Of a DNA stretch of 36,067 nucleotides, positions 7,814 through 15,910 are shown piece by piece. A program made the translations under genes and the position numbers. Under the pieces are notes generated by a model, which saw only the letters and a list, made by a program, of their open reading frames with translations, had not been told where the DNA came from and ran no database searches. Source of the stretch: SZUA-1377 sp964622255 (GTDB taxonomy: Bacteria > Campylobacterota > Campylobacteria > Campylobacterales > QNZT01); contig CAZUPK010000041.1 of assembly GCA_964622255.1 (NCBI GenBank), forward strand, positions 1 through 36,067. Reading direction: 5' to 3'. Position 1 is the first letter of the stretch. Every line of letters starts with the position of its first letter.

Positions 7814-7866
7814 ACTTAGTTATGGACTATCTAGTTTTTAGATGTTTTCCATATATAAAACTAAGT
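7814..7866 (+). promoter_or_regulatory. Long interrupted hairpin in the FecR-gene leader
   Basis: Three nested complementary blocks are present: ACTTAGTT (7814-7821) with AACTAAGT (7859-7866), ATGGA (7822-7826) with TCCAT (7848-7852), and ATCTA (7829-7833) with TAGAT (7839-7843). The fold ends 11 bases before the ATG at 7878, with the GAGGGG ribosome-binding site just after it. It may be a regulatory leader or a terminator-like processing site between the barrel gene and the FecR gene. Confidence 0.45.
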
Positions 7867-7877
7867 GAGGGGTAAAA

Positions 7878-9389
7878 ATGAAACATATTTTAGTATTGAT
7901 TATGATGGTATTATCTGTATTTGCAAGTATAGGAAAAATAACTGCACTCAATGGTGAGGCATATGCTATTAGAAGAAATTTTCAAGTGTTACTTTCTGCA
8001 GGGAGTGATGTAGAAAAGGGTGATTTGATAAAGACTATGCCAAATACGAAACTTCAAATTGTTTTCAACGATCATACTGTTATATCACTAGGACAAAAAA
8101 CAGAGTTTAAGATAGATGACTATATTTTTTCTAAAACAAAAGTAAAAGCTAATTTTTCAGTTTCAAGAGGAATTTTTAAGTCTATTACGGGAAAGATAGG
8201 AAAGATAGATCATTCAAAGTTTAAATTAAGAACAAAAAATGCAACTATAGGAGTAAGAGGAACAACATTTATTGGTATCATAGAGGATGATAAAGAGACT
8301 ATAGCTTGTACTTTCGGAGAGATAGTAGTGGAAAATGATTTTGGTATAGTTTCTGTAAAAAAGGGCGAGATGACTTCATTTGGGAGTCTTGAACCACCAA
8401 GCCCTCCTAAAATTTTGAAAAATAATTTTATTCAGAAAGTTTCGAGTCTTCAAACTGGGATAAATAGTAACAGTAATAGCAACAGTAATAATATGGTGGT
8501 AAAATCTATTTCGTATATCAATAACACTTCTTTATTTTCCAAAAAAGTTTCTACTAAAGTAAATTCTACTATAAATCGAGTCAAAGATTTTATGGAAAAA
8601 GAGAGTTTTGTCGGTGTTGGAAATAAAAAAGAGCATAAAAATAGCTTTATACAAGATAGTCTTAGTCATAGTATAAGTCAAGGTAAAAATTTTACAGAAA
8701 ATGAAAATTTTGTTGGTATTGGAAATAAAAAAGAGTATAAAAATAGCTTTGTGCAAGATAGTTTTAATCATAGTATAAATCAAGGTAAGAATTTTGGAAA
8801 AAATCTTTTTTCTGCCATAGGAAATAGGATAGGAAATCATAAAAATCCTTTTTATGATAATTCGAACTATGCTCTTCAACAAAATGTAGATTTTGATAAT
8901 GAACAATTTATAGGTGGTGATTTTGAAAATAGTGATATGGAATATGAAAGTAGTCAAGAAAATATGGATGATGTAAGAGATAAAGTTAGTGATTTGGAAA
9001 GACTAAGAGAGAAGGTATGCGGAGTTGATAAACTTCATTATAGCGGAATGGTAAGAGGAGATAATATTATGCCAGAAAACAATCATATAAACCTTGATTT
9101 TGATCTTGGAAAAGGGAAAGTAAATGGTGATATCCAATTTACTACAGAAAAACATATAGGTTTTATTTCAACTAAATCCGACTGGAATACTGATGTAGCA
9201 GGAAGTTTTGAGAGTGGAGGAAAGTTTAATCTTCAAGCTATAAGTGATGGTTATAGTGGTAATGGAAATGTTGAATTGATTGGTGAGCATTTAGAACAAG
9301 CAAGAGGTAGTATGAGTCTTAAAAAGAAAGGAGTTATCGTTGACGAAAAAGCCGATATTGATTTTACAGCTAAAAAAACAACAAATTAG
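7878..9389 (+). CDS. Secreted FecR-domain protein with 34-residue repeats and barrel-like tail
   Basis: The 503-residue product has a signal peptide (1-16, VLSVFA) without a lipobox cysteine. Residues about 17-165 form a FecR domain: LNGEAYAIRRNFQ, GDLIKTMPNTKLQIVFND, and ATIGVRGTTFIG followed by CTFGEIVV. A Ser/Asn-rich linker (NSNSNSNSNN) and two and a bit copies of a 34-residue repeat follow, then an acidic stretch and a C-terminal beta-rich region (about 400-503) with Gly-spaced strands like those of TbpB-type barrels or Slam clients. It lies between a Slam-like barrel gene and a CHASE2 cyclase gene, suggesting export to the surface or periplasm and a role in the same signal pathway. The FecR call is firm; the tail is tentative. 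Confidence 0.75.
   Translation: MKHILVLIMMVLSVFASIGKITALNGEAYAIRRNFQVLLSAGSDVEKGDLIKTMPNTKLQIVFNDHTVISLGQKTEFKIDDYIFSKTKVKANFSVSRGIFKSITGKIGKIDHSKFKLRTKNATIGVRGTTFIGIIEDDKETIACTFGEIVVENDFGIVSVKKGEMTSFGSLEPPSPPKILKNNFIQKVSSLQTGINSNSNSNSNNMVVKSISYINNTSLFSKKVSTKVNSTINRVKDFMEKESFVGVGNKKEHKNSFIQDSLSHSISQGKNFTENENFVGIGNKKEYKNSFVQDSFNHSINQGKNFGKNLFSAIGNRIGNHKNPFYDNSNYALQQNVDFDNEQFIGGDFENSDMEYESSQENMDDVRDKVSDLERLREKVCGVDKLHYSGMVRGDNIMPENNHINLDFDLGKGKVNGDIQFTTEKHIGFISTKSDWNTDVAGSFESGGKFNLQAISDGYSGNGNVELIGEHLEQARGSMSLKKKGVIVDEKADIDFTAKKTTN
8583..8850 (+). repeat. 102-bp in-frame tandem repeat in the FecR-domain gene
   Basis: Units 8583-8684 and 8685-8786 are similar in DNA and protein, each 34 codons, with the shared pattern FVG-GNKKE-KNSF-QDS-HSI-QGKNF. 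A third partial unit (GKNFGKNLFSAIGN) starts at 8787. Such units change copy number easily and may act as a spacer or adhesive stalk. Confidence 0.8.
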
Positions 9390-9418
9390 GAACACTTCTT
9401 GCTTCGACTTGGTGTGAT

Positions 9419-11539
9419 ATGAAAAAGATTATAGCAAATATATTCATTTCAACTTTAATAGCAGGAGCTTTTTCTCTTCTGCTATATTTTAATCCCTCTT
9501 CACTACAAAAATTTAATGCTAACTTTATAGATATGGCTTTTAATATTAGAGGAGAAAAAGGGGCATCAAAAGATATAGTTATCATCGATGTGGATGAAAA
9601 ATCTTTACAAAAGTTAGGGCAGTGGCCTTGGAGTAGGGATAAGATAGCAAGGATTTTAAAAAACTTAACAGATGCTGGTATAGGTATAATCGGTTTTGAT
9701 ATGGTTTTTGCAGAAGCCGATAAAAGCTCTCCAAAAAGAGTTTTAAAAGAGTTAAATATCACAAGTAAAAATGCAAAAGATTATGATGAGATTTTAGCTA
9801 AAACTTTGGTTAACTCTCCGGCTATACTTGGTATGGTTTTTAACTTTGAAAACAATATAACAACAAATGAACCACCAAGACAAAATGCCATCTTCATAGA
9901 AAAAGATAAACAAGATTTTAACGACTACATACCAAAAGCTTTAGGTTATACAACAAACCTTCCCATACTTAGTAAAAACTCCTATAGTAGTGGTAGTTTT
10001 AATATGTTTTCAGATAGTGATGGAGTTGTGAGATATGTGCCGATGCTTTTTTCATATGATGGAACTCTCTATCCATCTTTAAGTTTAGAGATGGTTAGAG
10101 CAATGCTAGGAGTGAGGATAGTAGAGATTTATTATGATGAAAATGGAGTTGTGGGAATAAAACTTGGTAATCTAGAAATACCAACAGATAGATATGGTAG
10201 AGTATTTGTAAATTATCGAGGAGAGAAAAGTTATAGATATATAAGTGCAGTTGATGTGTATGAAAATAGGGTAGATAAAAATGAGTTAGAGGGAAAAATA
10301 CTTTTTTTTGGAACAAGTGCATCAGGACTCTTAGACTTAAGAAGCACTCCCTTTAGTTCAGTTTTTCCCGGAGTTGAGATACACGCAAATGTTTTAGACA
10401 ACATCATAAATGGTGAGTTTATAAGTTCTCCATCATATCTTTTAGGGCAAAATATCATAGTTATCTTTGTGGCTGTTTTTATTTTAACTTTGATACTAAG
10501 CTTTTTATCTCCTATTTTATCTTTGGTTTTTTCTTTTGTGTATATAGGTGTTCTTTTTTACTATCTTTATTATGAAATGTTCTTTAATGCAATACTTTTA
10601 AACTTTTTATATCCTTTTCTTGCAGTTACAACAACAGTTTTTTATATGATGTTTAACAAACTTTTTATTGAGTCAAAACAAAAAGAGTTGATAAAAAAGA
10701 AGTTTGCTACAAAAGTTTCTCCTGCTGTTGTTGAAGAGCTTTTAAAAAATGATGTGGATTTTAGTGCAAATGAGAAAGAGATAACTATCTTTTTTAGTGA
10801 TATAAGAAATTTTACAACTATATCAGAGGAATTTGGAAGTGCAAAAAGACTTTTAGAATATCTAAACAGTTATCTATCAAAGATGAGTGAGATAGTTATA
10901 GCAAGTTACGGAACTATTGACAAATATATAGGCGATGCTATTATGGCTTATTGGAATGCTCCTATTTCTCAAAACTCTCATAGCGATTTAGCTTTAAAGT
11001 GTGCTATAAAACAGATAGAGAGTTTAGAGGAGTTAAATAAAACTTTAACTCCTCCTATAAGCATAGGTATAGGCATACATACGGGAGTTGCAACAGTTGG
11101 AGAGATAGGAAGTAAAAGTAGGAGTGATTTTACCATCATAGGAGATAGTGTAAATCTTTGCTCAAGATTAGAAGGACTTACAAAAGTTTATGGAGCAAAG
11201 ATAATAATAAGTGAAGATACAAAGCAAAAACTAAGAGACAGTTACAAGATACGAGATCTTGATTTGGTGCAGGTTAAAGGGAAAAATAAAAGCATCAAAA
11301 TATATGAAGTTTTAGGAGAGGGAGAGTTTAGTGAAGATGAAAAAATGAGAGAAAATATGTATTTAAAAGCTTTAAAATTTTATAGAAATGCCGATTTTAT
11401 AGGGGCGAAAGCTTTTTTTGAAGAGTTATATGAAAGATATGGATTATTTTTATATGAAGTATATATAAAAAGATGTCAGGAACTTGAAAAGTTGAATATA
11501 AAAAATTTTGACGGAGTGTATAGATTTGTTACAAAATGA
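9419..11539 (+). CDS. CHASE2-domain class III adenylate cyclase
   Basis: Membrane-bound cyclase of 706 residues that makes cyclic nucleotide, most likely cAMP, in response to a periplasmic signal. One membrane anchor (5-24), a CHASE2 sensor domain (about 30-335; IIGFDMVFAE, FFGTSASGLLDLRSTPF, GVEIHANVLDNII), three close membrane helices (343-415), and a class III cyclase domain (450-630). The metal-binding aspartates are Asp461 (FFSDIRNF) and Asp505 (DKYIGDAIMA); Lys502 and Asp570 (SDFTIIGDSVNL) match adenine-selecting positions, and Asn579 and Arg583 match transition-state residues. The C-terminus adds TPR-like helices. It overlaps the start of the next gene by 14 bases. Guanylate cyclase is less likely given Lys/Asp. 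Confidence 0.92.
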   Translation: MKKIIANIFISTLIAGAFSLLLYFNPSSLQKFNANFIDMAFNIRGEKGASKDIVIIDVDEKSLQKLGQWPWSRDKIARILKNLTDAGIGIIGFDMVFAEADKSSPKRVLKELNITSKNAKDYDEILAKTLVNSPAILGMVFNFENNITTNEPPRQNAIFIEKDKQDFNDYIPKALGYTTNLPILSKNSYSSGSFNMFSDSDGVVRYVPMLFSYDGTLYPSLSLEMVRAMLGVRIVEIYYDENGVVGIKLGNLEIPTDRYGRVFVNYRGEKSYRYISAVDVYENRVDKNELEGKILFFGTSASGLLDLRSTPFSSVFPGVEIHANVLDNIINGEFISSPSYLLGQNIIVIFVAVFILTLILSFLSPILSLVFSFVYIGVLFYYLYYEMFFNAILLNFLYPFLAVTTTVFYMMFNKLFIESKQKELIKKKFATKVSPAVVEELLKNDVDFSANEKEITIFFSDIRNFTTISEEFGSAKRLLEYLNSYLSKMSEIVIASYGTIDKYIGDAIMAYWNAPISQNSHSDLALKCAIKQIESLEELNKTLTPPISIGIGIHTGVATVGEIGSKSRSDFTIIGDSVNLCSRLEGLTKVYGAKIIISEDTKQKLRDSYKIRDLDLVQVKGKNKSIKIYEVLGEGEFSEDEKMRENMYLKALKFYRNADFIGAKAFFEELYERYGLFLYEVYIKRCQELEKLNIKNFDGVYRFVTK

Positions 11540-13868
11540 TGTAAGATTTTTAGGAGTTGGTGGTAGTAAAGGGGTAAGAAGTGGCACTACTTGTTTGCAA
11601 GTTGCTTATAATATTTTAATAGATGGTGGAAATATTATAAATATTTTAAAAGATGATAGTAGGTTTATAGAGCATATATTTTTAACTCATTCTCACTTAG
11701 ATCATATAGCGGATATCCCCTATCTTTTTGATTTAAACTTTGAAAAGTTAAAAAATCCAATCACAATTTACGGACTAAAAAACACTATAGAAAGCCTTCA
11801 AAACAATATCTTTAACAATAAAATTTGGCCTGATTTTTCAAAGATAAATCTTTTATATACTGGTAAACCGTCTTTAATATATGAAACTATAGAGTTTGAT
11901 AAAAGTTATAAGTTTAAAGATGTAACTATAACTCCTATAGAGGTAAATCATACAGTTTCAACTTGTGGTTTTGTTATAGAAAAGCCTGATTTTAAAACTA
12001 TATTTGCTCCTGATACAAAGGCTTTTCAAAATATTATAGATAAAATATATAAATATAAAGTAGATTCACTTATAGTTGACTGCTCTTATCCTTCAAGGCT
12101 TGAGAGTTTAGCTGAGGTTAGTGGACATTTTTCAACTTTAACTTTAAAAAAAGAGTTAGAAAAGATTGATAGAAGTATAGATGTTTATTTAGTTCACTTA
12201 AAAGAGAACCATAAAGCTGAATTAAAAAAGGAGATAAAATCTTTTGAACTTTTAAAGGGTAATGGTAGAATTATAAAAGAGGGCGAATTTTTAATAGATA
12301 CTAACTTTAAAGAGTATGGGATTAAAAAGGCTGATTTTATAAAACTTATATCAAAAGAAAAAGATTTGGATACTATTTTAAAAACAATTTTGGTAGAGGC
12401 TATGAAAATAACAAGAAGTGATGGAGGAACAGTATATCTAAAAGAGGAAAATAGTCTAAAGTTTAAAACAGTTATAAATCACAAATTAAATATTTTTACA
12501 TCTGATATTGATTGGCCAAATATACCTCTTTACATAGATGGAAAAGAAAATAAAACAAATGTTTCTGCTTTATGTGCATTGACTAAAGAAACTATAAATA
12601 TAGAGGATGTTTATGAGTGTAAAAAGTTTAATTTTGAAGGAACAAAAGTTTTTGATAAAAATAATAACTATCGTTCAAAATCAATGTTGGTTTTGCCACT
12701 AATTGACTACGATGATGAAGTTATAGGAGTTTTACAACTTATAAATAAAAATGATTTTTTAAATATAGAGAGTTATACAAGTGAAGATGAGGATGAAATA
12801 GCATCTTATGCTATATATGCAGCAACTGCAATAAGTAAAAATAAACTTATAGAGGATTTGGAAAATCTTTTTTTATCTTTTATAAAATCTATATCATTTG
12901 CTATAAACAGAAAGTCGCAATATGGATATAATCATATAAAAAATGTTGAAAAGCTTATGAAACTTATGATATTTGCTATAAATCGTGATAATACCCTTTT
13001 TAAAGATAAAGTTTATTCAAAAGATGAAGAAAAAGAGTTATCTATATCTGCTCTAGTTCACGATATAGGAAAGATAACAACACCTGATTATGTGCTTGAT
13101 AAAGAGACAAGGCTCCACTCTATATGTGATAAAATAAGTGAGATAGAAGAGAGATTTTTAAATGCCATAAACTCTTTAAAAGTAGATGAGTTGGAGCTTG
13201 AAGTATCATATCTCAAAGGTGAAGTTGATGTTGATATAGACAAAGTTAAAAAGTTATATCAAAAAGAGATAAACTCTCTTATAAAAAACTTAAGCTTTAT
13301 ACAAAAAATAAATGATCCATCTGTAGTTTTAGATGATGAAGATATCAAAAGGGTTGAGGATATTTCAAAAATAAAGTATAAAACATTGCAAGACTATAGG
13401 AAACTTTTAGATGAAAGTGATGTAGAAAAATTGAGTATAAAATATGGTAATTTAACTAAAAAAGATAGAGAAAAGATAAACGATCATGCAAAAGCAGGAT
13501 ATGAGATGCTTTCTCGCCTAAGATTTCCTAAAAAATTTCAAAAGATACCGCAAATAGCAGGTTTTCATCACGAAAAGCTAAATGGCAAAGGCTATCCTTT
13601 TGGACTTAAAGGGGATGAGATATCAAAAGAGGTTAGAATGCTTACTATCTGTGATATATTTGAAGCTTTAACTTCGAGTGATAGACCTTATAAAAAAGCA
13701 AAAAGTAAAGAAGAAGCTTTTGCTATTATGGATAAGATGGCAAAAAATGGTGAAATAGATGGAAAACTTTTTGAATTTTTTAAACAAAGTGGTATCTTTG
13801 ATGCATATTTGGAGGATACAAAGCTTTCCACCTCTATGGATTCTATGGAGTTTTTAGCTCTGGTATGA
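11526..13868 (+). CDS. Metallo-beta-lactamase / GAF / HD-GYP fusion, putative cyclic-nucleotide phosphodiesterase
   Basis: About 780 residues from a TTG start at 11526, chosen because GGAG lies 9 bases ahead. Residues 1-260 form a metallo-beta-lactamase fold: LTHSHLDHIADIP (HxHxDH at 55-60), VNHTVSTCGF, FAPDTK and SGHFS, closest in pattern to class II cAMP phosphodiesterases. Residues about 265-440 form a GAF domain (VLPLIDYDDEVIGVLQLINK). Residues 450-760 form an HD-GYP domain with all signatures: LVHDIGK (His512-Asp513), GFHHEKLNGKGYP (681-691) and ICDIFEALTSSDRPYKKA. HD-GYP domains hydrolyse cyclic di-GMP. About 100 extra, mostly helical residues separate HD from HHE. Overlap with the cyclase gene suggests that it degrades the cyclase's product; that is inference. 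Confidence 0.85.
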   Translation: MLQNDVRFLGVGGSKGVRSGTTCLQVAYNILIDGGNIINILKDDSRFIEHIFLTHSHLDHIADIPYLFDLNFEKLKNPITIYGLKNTIESLQNNIFNNKIWPDFSKINLLYTGKPSLIYETIEFDKSYKFKDVTITPIEVNHTVSTCGFVIEKPDFKTIFAPDTKAFQNIIDKIYKYKVDSLIVDCSYPSRLESLAEVSGHFSTLTLKKELEKIDRSIDVYLVHLKENHKAELKKEIKSFELLKGNGRIIKEGEFLIDTNFKEYGIKKADFIKLISKEKDLDTILKTILVEAMKITRSDGGTVYLKEENSLKFKTVINHKLNIFTSDIDWPNIPLYIDGKENKTNVSALCALTKETINIEDVYECKKFNFEGTKVFDKNNNYRSKSMLVLPLIDYDDEVIGVLQLINKNDFLNIESYTSEDEDEIASYAIYAATAISKNKLIEDLENLFLSFIKSISFAINRKSQYGYNHIKNVEKLMKLMIFAINRDNTLFKDKVYSKDEEKELSISALVHDIGKITTPDYVLDKETRLHSICDKISEIEERFLNAINSLKVDELELEVSYLKGEVDVDIDKVKKLYQKEINSLIKNLSFIQKINDPSVVLDDEDIKRVEDISKIKYKTLQDYRKLLDESDVEKLSIKYGNLTKKDREKINDHAKAGYEMLSRLRFPKKFQKIPQIAGFHHEKLNGKGYPFGLKGDEISKEVRMLTICDIFEALTSSDRPYKKAKSKEEAFAIMDKMAKNGEIDGKLFEFFKQSGIFDAYLEDTKLSTSMDSMEFLALV

Positions 13869-13881
13869 TAGACTCCTTTTT

Positions 13882-14751
13882 ATGAAGAGTTTTAAAGGCC
13901 GTTTTTCATATCTTGATACAAAAGAGTTAGTAGAGTATATATCTGTATTTGATGGATTTGAAAACTTGAATTTTTTAACATCCTATGAAACTTTAAAAGA
14001 AAATATTTTTGAAAATATTTTAAAAAATTATCATACATTAAAACAAAAATATATTTTTAGCGATGATAGAAAACTACAAAATGATATAGAAAAGTTTCTT
14101 CATCGTTTAGCTGTTGGCAACCGTAAAAGTTACTCAGTTTATAAAAATGATATCTCTCATTACCGCGGAAAAACTATATATAAAATCCTATTTCAAAATG
14201 CTGTTGTGGAGAAAGAATACTCAAGAGAGGAGCCAAATTTTATCTATAACAAGCGAAGAAAAAGAGGATATAAGGGTTATAGGATAGAGGATAAGATAAA
14301 GTTTAAAAAGGGTTTTGACAGATTTTGGTTTATGTTTATCTATCCTTATAAAAAGGATTTAGAAAGTGGTATATTTAAAAATACTTTAGAAAATATAGAG
14401 GAAAATCTTGATTATTTTATCAGCTTAAATTTTGAGTATCTATCTAATAAGTTGTTAGATAAAAAGTTTGATATAATAGAATATGGTTCATATTGGGATA
14501 GATTTGTAGAATTTGACCTCTATGCAGTTGCAAAAGATGGAACAACCTATGTTGGTGAGTGCAAGTGGACAAATCACAAAGTAAATGGCAGTATCTTAAA
14601 TAAACTCAAAAAAAAGTGTGCAAAGGCTGGATTTGATGTGGATTATTATCTACTATTTTCAAAAAGTGGTTTTAGCAATGAACTTTTAAAAAGCAAGGAT
14701 AAAGATTTGATTTTATTTGATATAGAGGATTTTAAAGGGTTATTTGTATGA
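13882..14751 (+). CDS. DUF234-type protein with PD-(D/E)XK nuclease-like core
   Basis: The 289-residue product ends with the region known as DUF234, usually the tail of archaeal-type STAND/DEXX-box ATPases. A PD-(D/E)XK pattern is visible: Glu210-Phe-Asp212 (VEFDLYAVAKDG), then Glu226-x-Lys228 (YVGECKW), followed by a strand-helix-strand end (YYLLFSKSGFS). The ATPase part (Walker A/B) that usually precedes it is absent here. It starts 13 bases after the previous stop, and its stop overlaps the ATG of the kinase gene (ATGA), so it is in the same transcript. Its role is unknown; nuclease activity is inferred from the motif only. Confidence 0.7.
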   Translation: MKSFKGRFSYLDTKELVEYISVFDGFENLNFLTSYETLKENIFENILKNYHTLKQKYIFSDDRKLQNDIEKFLHRLAVGNRKSYSVYKNDISHYRGKTIYKILFQNAVVEKEYSREEPNFIYNKRRKRGYKGYRIEDKIKFKKGFDRFWFMFIYPYKKDLESGIFKNTLENIEENLDYFISLNFEYLSNKLLDKKFDIIEYGSYWDRFVEFDLYAVAKDGTTYVGECKWTNHKVNGSILNKLKKKCAKAGFDVDYYLLFSKSGFSNELLKSKDKDLILFDIEDFKGLFV

Positions 14752-15716
14752 ACAATAAAGATATTTTAGCAAATTTAGAAGAGATCATAGCAAGTACCCA
14801 TAAAGCAGAAGAAGAGTTTCGTCAAATGAGAGAGATGATAAATGAAGTTATAGAGTTTTTGCCAAATCCCCTTTGGGTGCTTGATAAAAGTGGAGAATTT
14901 TTTCTTATAAATAGTGAAGCAAAAAACCTTTCAAACCTCTACTCAAAAATAAACCATAATAAAAACGACTATGAGATAGAAGATGGTGATAAGATCTATC
15001 TTATAAAGATAAAAAAATCTGAAAAAAGCACTATCATAAATGCTATAGATATAACTAAACAAAAAAGAGAAGAAAGACTTGCATCTATGGGACAAGTTTC
15101 CACTCACTTAGCTCACGAGATAAGAAATCCGATAGGCTCTATTTCTATCCTTGCATCAACACTTCTAAATAGGGTAGATATGAAAAACAAACTTATGGTT
15201 ATGGAGATAAAAAAAGCTATACACAGAGTGGAAAGAATCATAAAATCAACACTTCTTTTTACAAAAGGAGTCCAAGCAAACAAAAGAGCCATATCTTTAG
15301 AAGAGCTTCAAGAGGAGATAGAAAACTCTTTTGATTTTTACTCTTTTACTAAAGAGGTAGAGCTTGATATGGAGTTTGATGAGGATGAGATATATGGAGA
15401 CTTTGAATTACTTGGTATCGTTTTTCAAAATTTTTTATACAATGCCTTTGATGCCATAGAAGAGAGTGGGGATGATAGGGGAGTAGTAACCGTAACTCAT
15501 CAAAAAAATAATGGTTACGATATATTTATCGTAAAAGATACAGGAGTTCCTATCAAAAATAAAAATATACTCTATGAACCTTTTAAAACTACAAAACTAA
15601 AAGGACACGGACTAGGTCTTACTCTTTCACTAGAAATTATAAAAGCTCATAACGGTTTTGTAGAATTTTTGGAAAAGGAGAAAGGGTTTAGGATATATTT
15701 GGAGACTTTCAAATAA
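14748..15716 (+). CDS. flgS: Cytoplasmic NtrB-like sensor histidine kinase, probably FlgS
   Basis: A soluble two-component kinase of 322 residues without membrane segments. Residues 1-30 are helical, about 35-105 form a PAS domain (VIEFLPNPLWVLDKSGEFFLIN), 109-175 a HisKA dimerisation domain with the phospho-acceptor His123 (THLAHEIRNPIGSIS), then an HATPase domain with N-box FQNFLYNAFDAIEE, G1 VKDTGVPI and G2 GHGLGLTLSLEIIKAHNG. Architecture and the PAS and H-box sequence resemble FlgS of Campylobacter and Helicobacter, which phosphorylates FlgR to drive sigma-54 flagellar genes. No response regulator lies next to it, as is common for flgS. The name is moderately certain. It is followed directly by a transposase remnant. 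Confidence 0.75.
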   Translation: MNNKDILANLEEIIASTHKAEEEFRQMREMINEVIEFLPNPLWVLDKSGEFFLINSEAKNLSNLYSKINHNKNDYEIEDGDKIYLIKIKKSEKSTIINAIDITKQKREERLASMGQVSTHLAHEIRNPIGSISILASTLLNRVDMKNKLMVMEIKKAIHRVERIIKSTLLFTKGVQANKRAISLEELQEEIENSFDFYSFTKEVELDMEFDEDEIYGDFELLGIVFQNFLYNAFDAIEESGDDRGVVTVTHQKNNGYDIFIVKDTGVPIKNKNILYEPFKTTKLKGHGLGLTLSLEIIKAHNGFVEFLEKEKGFRIYLETFK

Positions 15717-15900
15717 AATAGTTTCTTTACCAATAAAGAGAGGTTGTATTTGGCGTTGGATTGTTTAACACCAATGAAACTTGTTATGGATGTTAATAAT
15801 AGGTGCTATGATGTTAAAAGTATGTTACTTGGGATAGCATAAGAGGTGGAATAAAAAAAATTTAGATTTGGTTTTGACAAATGGGGGGGGGAGATTAAAG
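15717..15900 (+). mobile_element. 3' end of an insertion sequence: transposase C-terminus plus C/G9 end
   Basis: Right after the kinase stop the same frame continues to a TAA at 15840-15842. It contains NKERLYLALDCLTPMKLVM, which resembles the 'ERPHxALxxxTPxE' C-terminus of rve-type (IS3/IS481) transposases. The non-coding tail to 15900, with nine G residues at 15883-15891, matches fragments A and B at the start of the window in reverse orientation. Only the last 45 codons are present, so it is a remnant. No other gene lies in 15717-15910. Confidence 0.6.
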
Positions 15901-15910
15901 TAAACAAAAC

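Noticed and set aside
8583..8850. CRISPR array
   Set aside because: The repeats are contiguous, 102 bp, in frame and coding, without spacers.
8532..8957. Minus-strand open frame of 141 codons inside the FecR gene
   Set aside because: It mirrors the repeat region of a well-supported plus-strand gene, has a biased Ile/Phe composition and no ribosome-binding site or family match.
9370..9762. Minus-strand open frame opposite the cyclase start
   Set aside because: It lies antisense to the CHASE2 coding sequence, with no motif or start signal.
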